From Streptomyces sp. NRRL WC-3618 (GTDB taxonomy: Bacteria; Actinomycetota; Actinomycetes; Streptomycetales; Streptomycetaceae), in contig NZ_LGDW01000155.1 in the NCBI RefSeq assembly GCF_001280005.1, positions 19,644-83,643 of the forward strand: 64,000 nt of DNA, in the 5' to 3' direction. A program made the position numbers and the translations under genes. The notes under the pieces were generated by a model that was not told the DNA's origin, searched no databases, and was given only the letters and a program-made list of their open reading frames with translations. Positions 16,819 through 25,808 of the stretch are shown piece by piece. The first letter of the stretch is position 1. Each line of letters opens with the position of its first letter.

Positions 16819-18621
16819 TCACCGGCGGAAGATCGTGATCGAGTGGCCGACCTCGTCAACCTCGTGGCTGCTGTGGATCAGCCGCGCCAGCCGCCCCCGC
16901 GCCTTGGCGACCGACGAGTCCGACACCACCAGCAGTCCGCGCACCTTCCGTTCGGCCTGACGGCGCGGATCGGACGCGTGGATCCCGTAGTACGACGGCA
17001 CACCGCTGCCCTTGTAGACCAGCCAGACGTGCCGGCCCGCGTACCGATGGCGCAGCCGGTCCGCGAGCCGCCCCAGGTCCTGGCCCCAGTCGACGTTGGA
17101 GTCGTGCAGCCGCTCGTGCGTCTTGGCCGGTCCGCCGAACGCCTCGTTGGCGTAAGGGAGATAGAACGGGAAGGTGCGCAGCGAACTGACCGCCACGAAC
17201 GCCAGCAGCCCCGCCGCCACGACCGGCACCCACCGCCGCCGCAGCGCGAGCACACCGACCGCCGCCACCGCCCCGAACATCGGCACGAAGACGGCGTACC
17301 GCACCCCGAAGTCCCGCCGGCTGTCCATGGCCGCGACCAGCAGCACAGCCGCTGGAAGCAGCAAGTAGGGCGCGCCGCACCGAAGTTGACGGTTCGTCAA
17401 AAACGCTGCCGTGCCCGCCGTCCACAGCACCAGCGCGCCGATCGGGGTCTTCACCAGGAGTGCGGCCGGCAGGTAGTACCAGAGGGAACCCGCGTAGTGC
17501 CGCCCGAAGAGGAAGCCCTCCCAGTGCGCGTTGTCCAGGCCGAACTGCAGCCGCATTCCGTCGCGGTAGGCCTCCGGGAAGGGCAGCAGGCCGGTCAGCA
17601 GCCCCCGCAGCCCGTGCACGGCCGGGACCTCCCCGGAGGCCGGCGTCCAGCGCAGCCGGGGATCGACGGCGAGATACGCGGCCCATACGACCGCGATCGC
17701 GACCAGCGCCGCCACTGCCGCGCCCGCCGCGGCGCGCGCGAACAGGCTGAGACGCGCTCCCGAAGCCGCCGTGCCGCGCCGGGCACGCCACACCGACAGG
17801 CCGGCCAGCAGAAGCAGCACGGGGACGGCGGCGAGGGTGTTCATCTTCGTGGCCACGGCCGCCCCGAGGGCCGCTCCGGCGAGCGGAAGACCCAGAAGGG
17901 GCCGCCGCCGCGCCCGCCACAGCAGCCACACCGACGTCAGCACGAACCCGGCCGCCGGTACGTCGAGCGTGGCCAGCGAACCGTGCGCGACGACGTCCGG
18001 CGAGAAGGCGTACAGGGTGAGCGCCCCCAACCCGCCCACCACACCGGCGAGTTCACGAGCGAAGACGAACACCACCAGCCCGAAGAGCAGCGTCAGCGCG
18101 ATCACCGGCAGCCGCGCCCACAGCATCAGACGCCAGGGGTCGTTGCCGGACTCGTAGAGCAGATGGCGGCCCACGTGGCTCTGGTCGCCGTCGTAGCCCC
18201 GGTCGAAGTGGGGGCCGGCCGCGGCGACTCCGGCGGCGATGACCAGCTTGCCCAGCGGCGGGTGCTCCGGGTTGAGCCGCAGGCTGTGCTCGTGGAGATA
18301 GACGGCTGCCGCGGCGACGTACACGGGCTCGTCGATGGTGGGCGTCTGCTCCACCGCCGTCGTGATCATCGCGACGGCCATCTGGAGGAGCAGGACGGCC
18401 ACGACGAGCGGGACCAGCAGGCGTCGACGGCGTCCGAGACGGGCGAGAAGTCGCGCACGTCGGGTCGGGATCGGGGGCGCGGCGCCGGGGAGGACCTCCT
18501 CCGGAGGCGCACAGCCGGGCGGGGTCACCGCGTCGGGGGGAGTCACGGGGGCGAGAACCGTGTGCTGATCGCGCGTGATCGTCCGCCCCGCGGTGGCGGG
18601 AGTGATCCGGAGCCGGGCCAT
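16819..18621 (-). CDS. PMT/GT39-type membrane glycosyltransferase
   Basis: Protein of 600 aa with about ten or more membrane helices. The first extracytoplasmic loop has the acidic catalytic signature of the GT-C fold (TPTIDEPVYVAAA, about residue 95) and a following NPEHPPLGKL motif, as in ArnT/PMT-like enzymes that use polyprenyl-phosphate sugars. A soluble C-terminal part follows the last helix (DSNVDWGQDLGRLADRL), as often seen in this group. Acceptor and sugar are unknown. It lies 36 nt after the PAP2 phosphatase gene, same strand; the phosphatase may process lipid phosphates. Confidence 0.82.
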   Translation of the reverse strand: MARLRITPATAGRTITRDQHTVLAPVTPPDAVTPPGCAPPEEVLPGAAPPIPTRRARLLARLGRRRRLLVPLVVAVLLLQMAVAMITTAVEQTPTIDEPVYVAAAAVYLHEHSLRLNPEHPPLGKLVIAAGVAAAGPHFDRGYDGDQSHVGRHLLYESGNDPWRLMLWARLPVIALTLLFGLVVFVFARELAGVVGGLGALTLYAFSPDVVAHGSLATLDVPAAGFVLTSVWLLWRARRRPLLGLPLAGAALGAAVATKMNTLAAVPVLLLLAGLSVWRARRGTAASGARLSLFARAAAGAAVAALVAIAVVWAAYLAVDPRLRWTPASGEVPAVHGLRGLLTGLLPFPEAYRDGMRLQFGLDNAHWEGFLFGRHYAGSLWYYLPAALLVKTPIGALVLWTAGTAAFLTNRQLRCGAPYLLLPAAVLLVAAMDSRRDFGVRYAVFVPMFGAVAAVGVLALRRRWVPVVAAGLLAFVAVSSLRTFPFYLPYANEAFGGPAKTHERLHDSNVDWGQDLGRLADRLRHRYAGRHVWLVYKGSGVPSYYGIHASDPRRQAERKVRGLLVVSDSSVAKARGRLARLIHSSHEVDEVGHSITIFRR

Positions 18622-18657
18622 GGCCCCACTCTCGCATCAGCTCCCGCCCCGCACCTG

Positions 18658-20589
18658 TTACCGCTTCAGGAGTCGTACCGACAGACCTGCCGCCGTGTAG
18701 ACGGGTACGGCACGGACGTGGTCCGAGTCCACCTCGATACGGTCGAACTGCCCGCGCAGCGCGGCGGCGCCGATGACGCGGACGACGCTGCCCACGGCCG
18801 GCGGGTTCTCGGCGTCGAGGGTCAGCGACAGGACGCTGCCCTTCTCCAGGAGCGCGCGCCGGGTCACCGTCACGACCTCGGTGTGGCAGCCCTTGCGCAG
18901 CGTGACCGCCAGCGTTCCCGACCGCTGGGCGTACGTGCCGTGCACCCGCACCGGCTCGGTCACCCGCAGCGTCCCACCCAGCACCCGGACGTCGCCGCGG
19001 CCCAGCGCGTGCGCCGAGGCCGAGACCAGCGTGCCCGCCGTGAGGTCCGTCCCGCCCCTGTAGCTGTTGTGCCCGGTCAGCGTGAGCGTGCCGGTGCCGG
19101 TCTTGGTCAGTCCGCCCCGGCCGTCGATGTCGTTGCGCCACGCGTCGGCGGCGCCGAAGCCACCGGCCGCCGCGTCGAGCGAAACGGTCACGTCGGACTC
19201 GAAGGAGCCGTAACCGTCCGCCGCGGCGAACAGGTTGAGCCGCCCCCACTGCTCGAAGCCGTCGAGCAGGACGTATCCGGAGGGCAGCGCGGTGGTGCGC
19301 AGCACGTCCCGGCGCTGTGCGGCCGTCAGGTAGGGCAGCCGCGTCTCCAGCAGCACCTCGGCGCCCTTCGGCACGGTCAGCGGAGTCGAGCAGCCCTGCC
19401 GGGTCAGGACGTACGTCAGCTTGGGCGTGACCAGGGCGAGGTTCGCGTCCCGGTCGGCGTACTTGTCGCCGGCGTCGGAGTGCGCGTAGGCGAACAGGGT
19501 GTCGGCCGTCGTGCCCGTTTTGGCCTGGAAGTACTCGGCGGCCTGCTTGCGCGCGGCGGCCTTGAGCGCGGTGTTCTCCGGCTTGAACAGCACGGCGGCC
19601 GCCAGCGCGGTGGCCATGATCCGGCCACCCATGACGTCGACCGTGGAGTGCATACCGGACATGATCCGGGTGTGGCTCAGCTCGAAGGCGCGCGTCACGA
19701 TCTCCTGGAAGCGCTCCGGGACCGCGTACGCGTACGCCAGGGCCGCCAGATGGAAGGCGTTGGTGTGACCGCTGGGGAAACCGCCGTCCTCGGCCGGGGT
19801 GTCGCTGCGCTGGCGCAGCAGCTGCGGCACGACGACGACGTCGGATTCGTAGACCGGGTACCCGAGCGCGTCGGTCTTTCCGGTGTCGACGACCTGGCTG
19901 TTCTCGTTCATCCGCCACGGGCGCGGGTACTGGAAGCTGAGCTTGGCGGGGTTGCTGGAGGTGAAGTCGCCGCGCACGGTGTCGACGAGCCTGGCCACCT
20001 GGCCGAGGTCCGAGTCGTACGACCCGGCGCCCAGCGCGGACCCGGCGGGCGCGCCGGCCGGCACGGCGTCGTTGATCTTGGCTGCCGGGATGCCGTCGGG
20101 GGCGGAGGTGATCGAGGTGACCGCCTTGGCGCCCGAACGGTACAGATCGGCCAGCGGGCCGAGCCCGCCGATGATGGCGTAGCTCTGGTGCTGGCGGTCG
20201 TAGACGAAGGCATCCCTCGCCTGTTCCTCCGTGCGGCCGTGGGTGAGGCGGACGCAGTAACGCATGTTGGCGCGCAGTATCTCGGGCCGCAGCGGCGTGC
20301 CCGTGTTCCAGGCGGCGCCGGTCTTCCACACCTTGGCGAAGCCGCCGAGCGCGCGGATCACCGCGTTGGTCTCGGGCGTCGAGTTGGTGACGACGTTGGT
20401 GCTGTAGTCGTCGACGAACGCGAGAGGCGCGGTGGCCGCCTTCGCGTCGGCCGCGGCCAGCCAGCCGACGGCGGTCGGCGCGGCCAGCACTCCGGCCGAC
20501 GCGCCCAGGGACGTCCTGAGGAACCCTCGGCGGTTCAGGGCGTGTTCACGGACCGACGCGGGGGAGTCGTGCCCGACTGATGACGGCAT
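18658..20589 (-). CDS. Tat-exported PAP2/class A acid phosphatase with beta-repeat tail
   Basis: Protein of 643 aa. A Tat signal (NRRGFLRTSLGASAG, about 19-33) leads to a helical PAP2 domain with the phosphatase motifs GFPSGHTNAF (about 270-280) and LSHTRIMSGMHSTVDVMGG (about 305-325), each with the expected His. The C-terminal third has one autotransporter-associated beta-strand repeat (GGLTKTGTGTLTLTGHNSYRGGTDLTAGTLV). Such repeats are usual in Gram-negative surface proteins and are here joined to a phosphatase. It likely removes phosphate outside the membrane. The glycosyltransferase gene follows in the same direction. Confidence 0.85.
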   Translation of the reverse strand: MPSSVGHDSPASVREHALNRRGFLRTSLGASAGVLAAPTAVGWLAAADAKAATAPLAFVDDYSTNVVTNSTPETNAVIRALGGFAKVWKTGAAWNTGTPLRPEILRANMRYCVRLTHGRTEEQARDAFVYDRQHQSYAIIGGLGPLADLYRSGAKAVTSITSAPDGIPAAKINDAVPAGAPAGSALGAGSYDSDLGQVARLVDTVRGDFTSSNPAKLSFQYPRPWRMNENSQVVDTGKTDALGYPVYESDVVVVPQLLRQRSDTPAEDGGFPSGHTNAFHLAALAYAYAVPERFQEIVTRAFELSHTRIMSGMHSTVDVMGGRIMATALAAAVLFKPENTALKAAARKQAAEYFQAKTGTTADTLFAYAHSDAGDKYADRDANLALVTPKLTYVLTRQGCSTPLTVPKGAEVLLETRLPYLTAAQRRDVLRTTALPSGYVLLDGFEQWGRLNLFAAADGYGSFESDVTVSLDAAAGGFGAADAWRNDIDGRGGLTKTGTGTLTLTGHNSYRGGTDLTAGTLVSASAHALGRGDVRVLGGTLRVTEPVRVHGTYAQRSGTLAVTLRKGCHTEVVTVTRRALLEKGSVLSLTLDAENPPAVGSVVRVIGAAALRGQFDRIEVDSDHVRAVPVYTAAGLSVRLLKR

Positions 20590-20768
20590 GCGGCTGCCTC
20601 TCTGGAGTTCTAGGGAGCTCTACGGCCGCACGGCCATAGAGGGGTGGGGGTGACTGCGACTGGTGGCGCGCTCGTGACGCGAGCGCCGAAGGCGCCTTCC
20701 CGAGCGCACGAGCGAAGATCTACGGGCGGGTTGTGTCCGGTCGGCGTTGGCCCGTCGACCAGCACCTG

Positions 20769-21677
20769 TCACAGGAGTGAACGGGCCATCGCCAGTGCCC
20801 CTTCTACCGGCGGCACGTCGAGATGCCTCGGTCGGGCATGCGGCACGCGTTCGGCCAGGGACGCCACGAAGGCGTCGTACAGGACGGGTTGGGCGAGGAC
20901 CGTGCTGCCCGCGACCACGACGTCGTCGACCGGGACACCGCGCGCGGCGAGCCGGACGACGAGCGCCGCGAGCGACCGGCCGCCCTCGGTGAGCACCGCG
21001 CCCGCGAGAGAGGAGCCCGCCTCGGCGGCGGCGAACACGGCCGGCGCGTGCCGGCCCCAGTCGGCGGAGGGAGAGGTGGCGCCCTCCAGCGCCCCGCCGA
21101 GCGCGGGCACGTCGGGCACCTCGAACGCGGCGAGAAGTCGCTTGGCGAGTTCGTCGGGCTCCTCGCCGAGGTCGTGTGCCGCCCACACCACGCGGACGGC
21201 CTCGCGGACGAGACCGGCGGCGCCGCCCTCGTCGCCGAGGAGCGCGCCCCAGCCGCCGACCTGCACGGGAGTGTTGTCCTCGCGGCGGCCGACCGCGACG
21301 GAACCGGTGCCGGCGACCAGCCCGGCGCCCCGGTCCAGACCGGCCGCGGGAACGAGCAGTTCGGCGTCGCCGACGACCGACGCGGGCGCGTCGAAGTGGA
21401 GACGCAGGGCGGCGCGGATCTCGGCGCACTGACGGGGCGTCTCGCAGGCGTGCGCGCCCACGGCGACGGCGGCCGGGCGCGCGCCCGCGGGCAGGGCACC
21501 GGCGACCAGCGCCGCCAGCCAGTCGGCGGCGGCCACCGGGTCGTGCGGCCGCCAGCCGCTGCTCGGGCGGATGTGATCGGCGACCAGCTCGTCCCCGGCG
21601 CGGGCGCGCAGGTGCGTCTTGGTGCCGCCCACGTCGATGCCCACGACGAGCGGGCGCGGGAAGGGGGAGTCCTGCAC
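20769..21677 (-). CDS. BadF/BadG/BcrA/BcrD-type sugar kinase (GlcNAc kinase-like)
   Basis: Protein of 302 aa from a GTG with AGAGG upstream. ASKHA kinase fold: phosphate-1 loop VVGIDVGGTKTHLRA (residues 9-23), phosphate-2 region GLVAGTGSVAVG, WGALLGDEGGAAGL typical of eukaryote-like N-acetylglucosamine kinases, and an adenosine-motif VVVAGSTVL near the end. It probably phosphorylates an amino sugar in the cytoplasm. It is divergent from a ROK regulator, and the following operon encodes an ABC importer, so it likely acts on the imported sugar. Confidence 0.82.
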   Translation of the reverse strand: MQDSPFPRPLVVGIDVGGTKTHLRARAGDELVADHIRPSSGWRPHDPVAAADWLAALVAGALPAGARPAAVAVGAHACETPRQCAEIRAALRLHFDAPASVVGDAELLVPAAGLDRGAGLVAGTGSVAVGRREDNTPVQVGGWGALLGDEGGAAGLVREAVRVVWAAHDLGEEPDELAKRLLAAFEVPDVPALGGALEGATSPSADWGRHAPAVFAAAEAGSSLAGAVLTEGGRSLAALVVRLAARGVPVDDVVVAGSTVLAQPVLYDAFVASLAERVPHARPRHLDVPPVEGALAMARSLL

Positions 21678-22028
21678 GGATCCTCTTTCGTCGTACCGCT
21701 GTGGCTGTGACGGCGGGCGAACCGTGCTTTGACCAGCGAAAACCTGGCGCGAACCCGGCGAAAACCGGGCGGAGAACCTGGCGTACGGAGGAGCTTGGGA
21801 AGCCCCGGGACGGGCCTCTGAGCGGACACGGCAGGCGAGTACCGTGACATTCGTTAGGAAGTTAACTAACGAAGTACAGTGCGTGTCAAGAGGTATCGCG
21901 CACCCGACCGCGACGGCCGCCCGACCAGGCCGGAACGCGACGGGAAACCGCGCTGCCAGGGCATCCCGTCGCCGCACCCCACGCCATCGAACCGTTGGGG
22001 GAGCGCGGCCCTCGACCTTGGGGAGACT
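21678..22028. other. Divergent intergenic region of the sugar locus
   Basis: 351 bases without a convincing gene, holding promoters for the kinase (leftward) and the ROK regulator (rightward) and the inverted repeat at 21850-21873. Some frames remain open by composition only. Confidence 0.5.
21850..21873. promoter_or_regulatory. Putative ROK operator
   Basis: TTCGTTAG, 8-nt spacer, CTAACGAA: a perfect 8-bp inverted repeat. AT-rich against its surroundings and midway between divergent kinase and ROK genes, it resembles known NagC/ROK sites in containing a TTAGT-type core. It is the best candidate for autoregulation and kinase control. Confidence 0.6.
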
Positions 22029-23171
22029 GTGGAACACGATGTGGCGAAGGCCCCGCGCCTGACCGAGAGCGCCAGCGCGGTGTTCGCCGTGCTGGCCGGG
22101 GCGGGCACGGCCACCCGGCCGCAGCTCGCGAGTCTGGCGGGCCTGTCGAAGCCGACCGTGTCCTCCGCCGTGGCGGAGCTGGAGACCGCCGGGCTCGCCG
22201 CCCACTCGGGCATCGCCTCCGGCGGTACGGGCCGTTCCGCCGCCGTGTACGCACTCGGTCCCGCGGCCGGCGCCGTACTCGCTGTCGACCTCGGCCCCGC
22301 CCTGACCCGGGTGCGCGGCTGCGCCCTCGACGGCACCCTGCTCGCCGAGGCCACCGGCTCCCGCGACCAGGCCGCCGGCGTGGTGCGCGAGGCGCTGGCC
22401 GCGCTCCCCGCCGACGCTCCGCTGCGCACCATCGTGGTGGCCGTCGGTGACGTCGCCGCGCGCGCCGAGGAGGGCACCGTGCGTCCGGCGACCGCCAAGG
22501 CGAGGCCAGTCTTCGACGCGGTGGCCGTGGCGCTGCCGCCCGGGGTGCCCGTCCACCTCGAGAACAACGTCAACTGCGCCGCGCTCGCCGAGCTGCACGA
22601 GGGCGCGGCGCGCGGCCGGCACACCTTCGGCTATCTGCGGATCGGTGTCGGTGTCGGTCTCGGCATCGTCGTGGGGGGCCAGGTGCTGGCCGGGGCCAAC
22701 GGGGCGGCCGGAGAGCTCGCCCGGCTGCCCTACCCGTGGGACGACGACCTGGAGCCCCGCCGCGAGGCCCTGGAGGAGTACATCGGCGCCCGCTCCCTGC
22801 TGCGCCGGGCCGCCGAGGTTTGGCCGGAATCCGACGGTTCGTGCCCCCGTACCGCCGAACAATTGTTCGCGCTGGCTGGTCAGGGCGGTGCCACGGCCCG
22901 CGCGATCGTCGACCGGCACGCGGTGGACGTCGGCCGGCTGGCCGCCGCGGTGACCGCCGTACTGGACCCCGGGCTGCTCGTCCTGAGCGGCAGCACCGGC
23001 GCGTTTCCGCAGCTTCTGCCCGGCGTGCGGGCCGAGTTGGCGCGGCTGAGCTGGCCCACCGAAGTGGTCAGCAGCCAGATCGGTGATCTCGGTACCGTGG
23101 TGGGTGCGGCACGGCTCGCGGTCGCCAGAGGAGTCCAAACCGTGACCCAGGCAGCGCGGGCGAAGGATTGA
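22029..23171 (+). CDS. ROK family transcriptional regulator of the sugar locus
   Basis: Protein of 380 aa from a GTG with GGGGAG close upstream; a second GTG 12 bases on is possible. The N-terminal winged helix (about 15-65: TATRPQLASLAGLSKPTVSSAVAELETAGL) leads to a ROK domain with VHLENNVNCAALAEL, IGVGVGLGIVVGG and a C-terminal glycine-rich segment (LVLSGSTGAF). The Cys zinc cluster of ROK kinases is missing. It is divergent from the kinase and 280 bases before the ABC importer, so it is the likely repressor of both. Confidence 0.85.
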   Translation: MEHDVAKAPRLTESASAVFAVLAGAGTATRPQLASLAGLSKPTVSSAVAELETAGLAAHSGIASGGTGRSAAVYALGPAAGAVLAVDLGPALTRVRGCALDGTLLAEATGSRDQAAGVVREALAALPADAPLRTIVVAVGDVAARAEEGTVRPATAKARPVFDAVAVALPPGVPVHLENNVNCAALAELHEGAARGRHTFGYLRIGVGVGLGIVVGGQVLAGANGAAGELARLPYPWDDDLEPRREALEEYIGARSLLRRAAEVWPESDGSCPRTAEQLFALAGQGGATARAIVDRHAVDVGRLAAAVTAVLDPGLLVLSGSTGAFPQLLPGVRAELARLSWPTEVVSSQIGDLGTVVGAARLAVARGVQTVTQAARAKD

Positions 23172-23211
23172 CGGTTTCGGACTCGGTCTGCCAATGTCCG
23201 GACAAGCGCTT
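23168..23211 (+). promoter_or_regulatory. Promoter with embedded AAGCGCTT palindrome for the ABC operon
   Basis: TTGACG (23168-23173), 18 nt, then CAATGT (23192-23197) gives a plausible sigma-70-type promoter starting inside the ROK stop region. The palindrome AAGCGCTT (23204-23211) lies at the expected transcription start. That core is typical of LacI-family operators although the adjacent regulator is a ROK protein. The binding-protein gene begins about 240 bases later, implying a long leader. Confidence 0.45.
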
Positions 23212-23451
23212 TCTAAGTCGGCCGGGAACGCCGGCTTGGGGTGAGCCTCCCGCCCGTACTCGACGTACGGCAACCGCACGAGGGCGTGCCCGTGCGGTGA
23301 CGGCCCATTTGGCCGGGGATCCCGCCCCGCGTGGACGACGCGGCCGGGCGAGGCCGCGCCCCCGGAAGGCGACTGCTCCTGCAAACTGCACCAGTGCCGC
23401 CTCGGTCGGCGCCGTGCTCCGTCCCCTAACCACGAAAAAAAGGGATCGAAG

Positions 23452-24774
23452 ATGACCACTGTGGGTGTGCGGCGCTCCAGCCGACTCGGCCGCGGCGGTA
23501 TGCGCCGCCTGGTTCCCCTCGCTGCCGTCGCGTCGGCGGGTGCCCTGCTGCTCTCCGCCTGCGGGGGTGGATCCGACTCGGGGGGCACCTCCAAGTCGCT
23601 GACGTTCTGGATCTCCACGGTTCCGGGGCAGGACGCGGGCTGGAAGAAGCTGATCGCGCAGTACAAGAAGGACACCGGCGTCGACGTCAAGCTCGTCAAC
23701 ATCCCCTACGAGGGCTACACGACGAAGCTGCACAACGCCGCGCAGGCGAACTCCCTGCCCGACGTGGCGGCCGTGCCGGCGCTGGACCCGATCTGGTCGA
23801 ACAAGCTGCTCGACCTCAGTACCATCGCCAACAACAAGAGCAACAACATCAACGCCAACTTCCTGGCCAAGGACAAGTCCGGGAAGGTGCTGGCCATCCC
23901 CTCGGACGTCACCGCGTCCGGCATGTTCATCAACAAGTCGCTCTTCGAGAAGGCCGGGGTCCCCTTCCCGACCTCGCCCCAGAAGACCTGGACCTGGGAC
24001 GAGTTCATCAAGGCGGCCAACACCGTCCGGGACAAGACCAAGGTCAAGTACTCCCTGACCTTCGACCAGTCGCCGTCCAGGCTCCGCGCCATGGTGTACG
24101 AGATGGGCGGGCAGTACGTCCACGCGGACGACTCCGGCAAGTTCTCGGCGGACGCGGCGACCAAGAAGGCCGTGAACTACTTCGTCAAACTGAACGACGA
24201 CAAGACCATGCCGAAGTCGGTGTGGACCAGCGGCGCCGACCCGTCGGCCATGTTCCAGAGCGGTGACGTGGTCGCCTACTGGTCCGGCGTGTGGCAGGTC
24301 CCCGCCTTCGCGGACAGCGTCAAGAAGTTCGAGTGGGCGAGCGTCCCGACCCCCGCCCAGCCGGTGCAGGCCAGCGACGTCAACAGCGGCGGCCTGACGG
24401 TGGGCTTCAACAACAACGCCGACGCGGCCTCCGCCACGACCAAGTTCCTGTCCTGGCTGTACGAGCCGGCCCACTACCAGGTGCTGTGCGAGACGTCCGG
24501 GTTCCTGCCGGTCGAGAGCGGACTGAACCCGAAGTACCCCTTCAAGTCCGAGGCGGCGCAGGCGGCGTACAAGCTGTACAACGAGTCGATCCCGCTCTAC
24601 GCCCCGATCTCCGGCTACTTCAGCGGCGCGCAGAACGACTGGGTGCTGAAGGGCAAGACCCTCACCGAGGACCCGACCAAGACGGAGCTCGGCAAGGCGA
24701 TCAACGGCCAGCAGTCGGCCGACAAGGCCCTGGAGAACATCGTGGCCGGCTACAACCAGCAGGTCGGCGGCTGA
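23452..24774 (+). CDS. Sugar ABC transporter substrate-binding lipoprotein
   Basis: Protein of 440 aa. A lipoprotein signal with Arg-rich n-region and lipobox LLSAC (Cys near residue 37) is followed by a Gly/Ser spacer and a family 1 extracellular solute-binding fold (LTFWISTVPGQDAGWKKLIAQYKK; DVAAVPALDPIW; W/Y-rich pocket segments such as VVAYWSGVWQVP). It captures an oligosaccharide or sugar outside the membrane for the two permeases that follow. AGGGA lies 8 nt upstream of the ATG. No ATPase gene is in the operon, so a shared MsiK-type ATPase is likely, as usual in Streptomyces. Confidence 0.9.
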   Translation: MTTVGVRRSSRLGRGGMRRLVPLAAVASAGALLLSACGGGSDSGGTSKSLTFWISTVPGQDAGWKKLIAQYKKDTGVDVKLVNIPYEGYTTKLHNAAQANSLPDVAAVPALDPIWSNKLLDLSTIANNKSNNINANFLAKDKSGKVLAIPSDVTASGMFINKSLFEKAGVPFPTSPQKTWTWDEFIKAANTVRDKTKVKYSLTFDQSPSRLRAMVYEMGGQYVHADDSGKFSADAATKKAVNYFVKLNDDKTMPKSVWTSGADPSAMFQSGDVVAYWSGVWQVPAFADSVKKFEWASVPTPAQPVQASDVNSGGLTVGFNNNADAASATTKFLSWLYEPAHYQVLCETSGFLPVESGLNPKYPFKSEAAQAAYKLYNESIPLYAPISGYFSGAQNDWVLKGKTLTEDPTKTELGKAINGQQSADKALENIVAGYNQQVGG

Positions 24775-24896
24775 TCGTCGGCGCGAGGGCCGGGCGGCGG
24801 TGTCCCGGCGTCGCCGCCCGGCCCCCGCGCCCACGCAATGCCGGGCTCATGGTGTGAGCTCACCGGAATCCATTCGACCAGCACGGAGTCAGGAAG

Positions 24897-25808
24897 ATGA
24901 CCAAACGCGCCTCGGACGTGTCCGTGAGCCCGCCCAGGAGACGCAGCAAGTACACCCTTGCGCCGCTCGTGCTCATCGCGGCCAATGTCGTGCTGTTCTC
25001 GCTGTTCTTTGTCTGGCCGGCGGTGATCGGGCTCCTCTACTCCTTCACGAACTACACGGGTGTGGGGGCGTTCCAGTTCATCGGACTGGACAACTACAAC
25101 AACCTGATCGGGGACTCCGCCTTCTACGGCGCGCTGACCCGGACCCTGTTGTACGCCGTGCTCTTCGTCCCGCTGAACTTCGGGGCCTCGCTGCTCATCG
25201 CCAACCTGCTGGTGAGCAAGCACGCCAAGGGGGGGACGGTCGCCCGCGTCATCTTCTTCATCCCCTGGCTGCTGTCGCCCATCGTCGTGGGTGTCCTGTG
25301 GCGGTGGCTGTTCGGTGAGAACTTCGGACTGGTCAACTACGTCATCGAGCAGCTCGGCGGAAGCGCCGTCCCGTGGCAGTCGAACGCGGACCTGTCGTTG
25401 CTCGTGGTGGTGATGGCGGCATCCTGGACCTGGACCGGTTTCTCGATGCTGCTGTTCATCGCGGCGATCAAGAACGTACCGGTGTCGTACTACGAGGCGG
25501 CCTCGCTCGACGGCGCCGGCCCATGGCGCCAGTTCATCAGCATCACGCTGCCGAGCATCGCGCCCACCTCGTTCATCGTCATCCTGCTCAACACGATCAA
25601 CGCGATGAAGGAATACCCGGTGTTCGTCGCCCTCAACAACGGCGGACCCGGTACGTCGAACAACCTGCTGGTCCAGTACATCTACGAGACCGGCTTCAAA
25701 CGGGGCCAGATCGGCTACGCGAGCGCCGCGTCGTTCGTGCTCATGCTCATCCTGATGGCCGTCGCGATCGTCCAGCTGATCGTCAACCGGCGGGTGGAGA
25801 ACCGATGA
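24897..25808 (+). CDS. Sugar ABC transporter permease (MalF type)
   Basis: Protein of 303 aa with six predicted membrane helices (the first VLIAANVVLFSLFFVWPAVIG) and the EAA loop EAASLDGAGPWRQFISITLPSIAP near residue 200. This is a standard first permease of the CUT1 importer family. GGAAG precedes the ATG. Its TGA overlaps the ATG of the second permease (ATGA), so the two are translationally coupled. Confidence 0.9.
   Translation: MTKRASDVSVSPPRRRSKYTLAPLVLIAANVVLFSLFFVWPAVIGLLYSFTNYTGVGAFQFIGLDNYNNLIGDSAFYGALTRTLLYAVLFVPLNFGASLLIANLLVSKHAKGGTVARVIFFIPWLLSPIVVGVLWRWLFGENFGLVNYVIEQLGGSAVPWQSNADLSLLVVVMAASWTWTGFSMLLFIAAIKNVPVSYYEAASLDGAGPWRQFISITLPSIAPTSFIVILLNTINAMKEYPVFVALNNGGPGTSNNLLVQYIYETGFKRGQIGYASAASFVLMLILMAVAIVQLIVNRRVENR

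Noticed and set aside
16765..20580. A 1271-codon open frame on the plus strand
   Set aside because: It is the antisense of the glycosyltransferase and PAP2 genes, Arg/Gly/Pro-rich with no family motif. High GC keeps such frames open.
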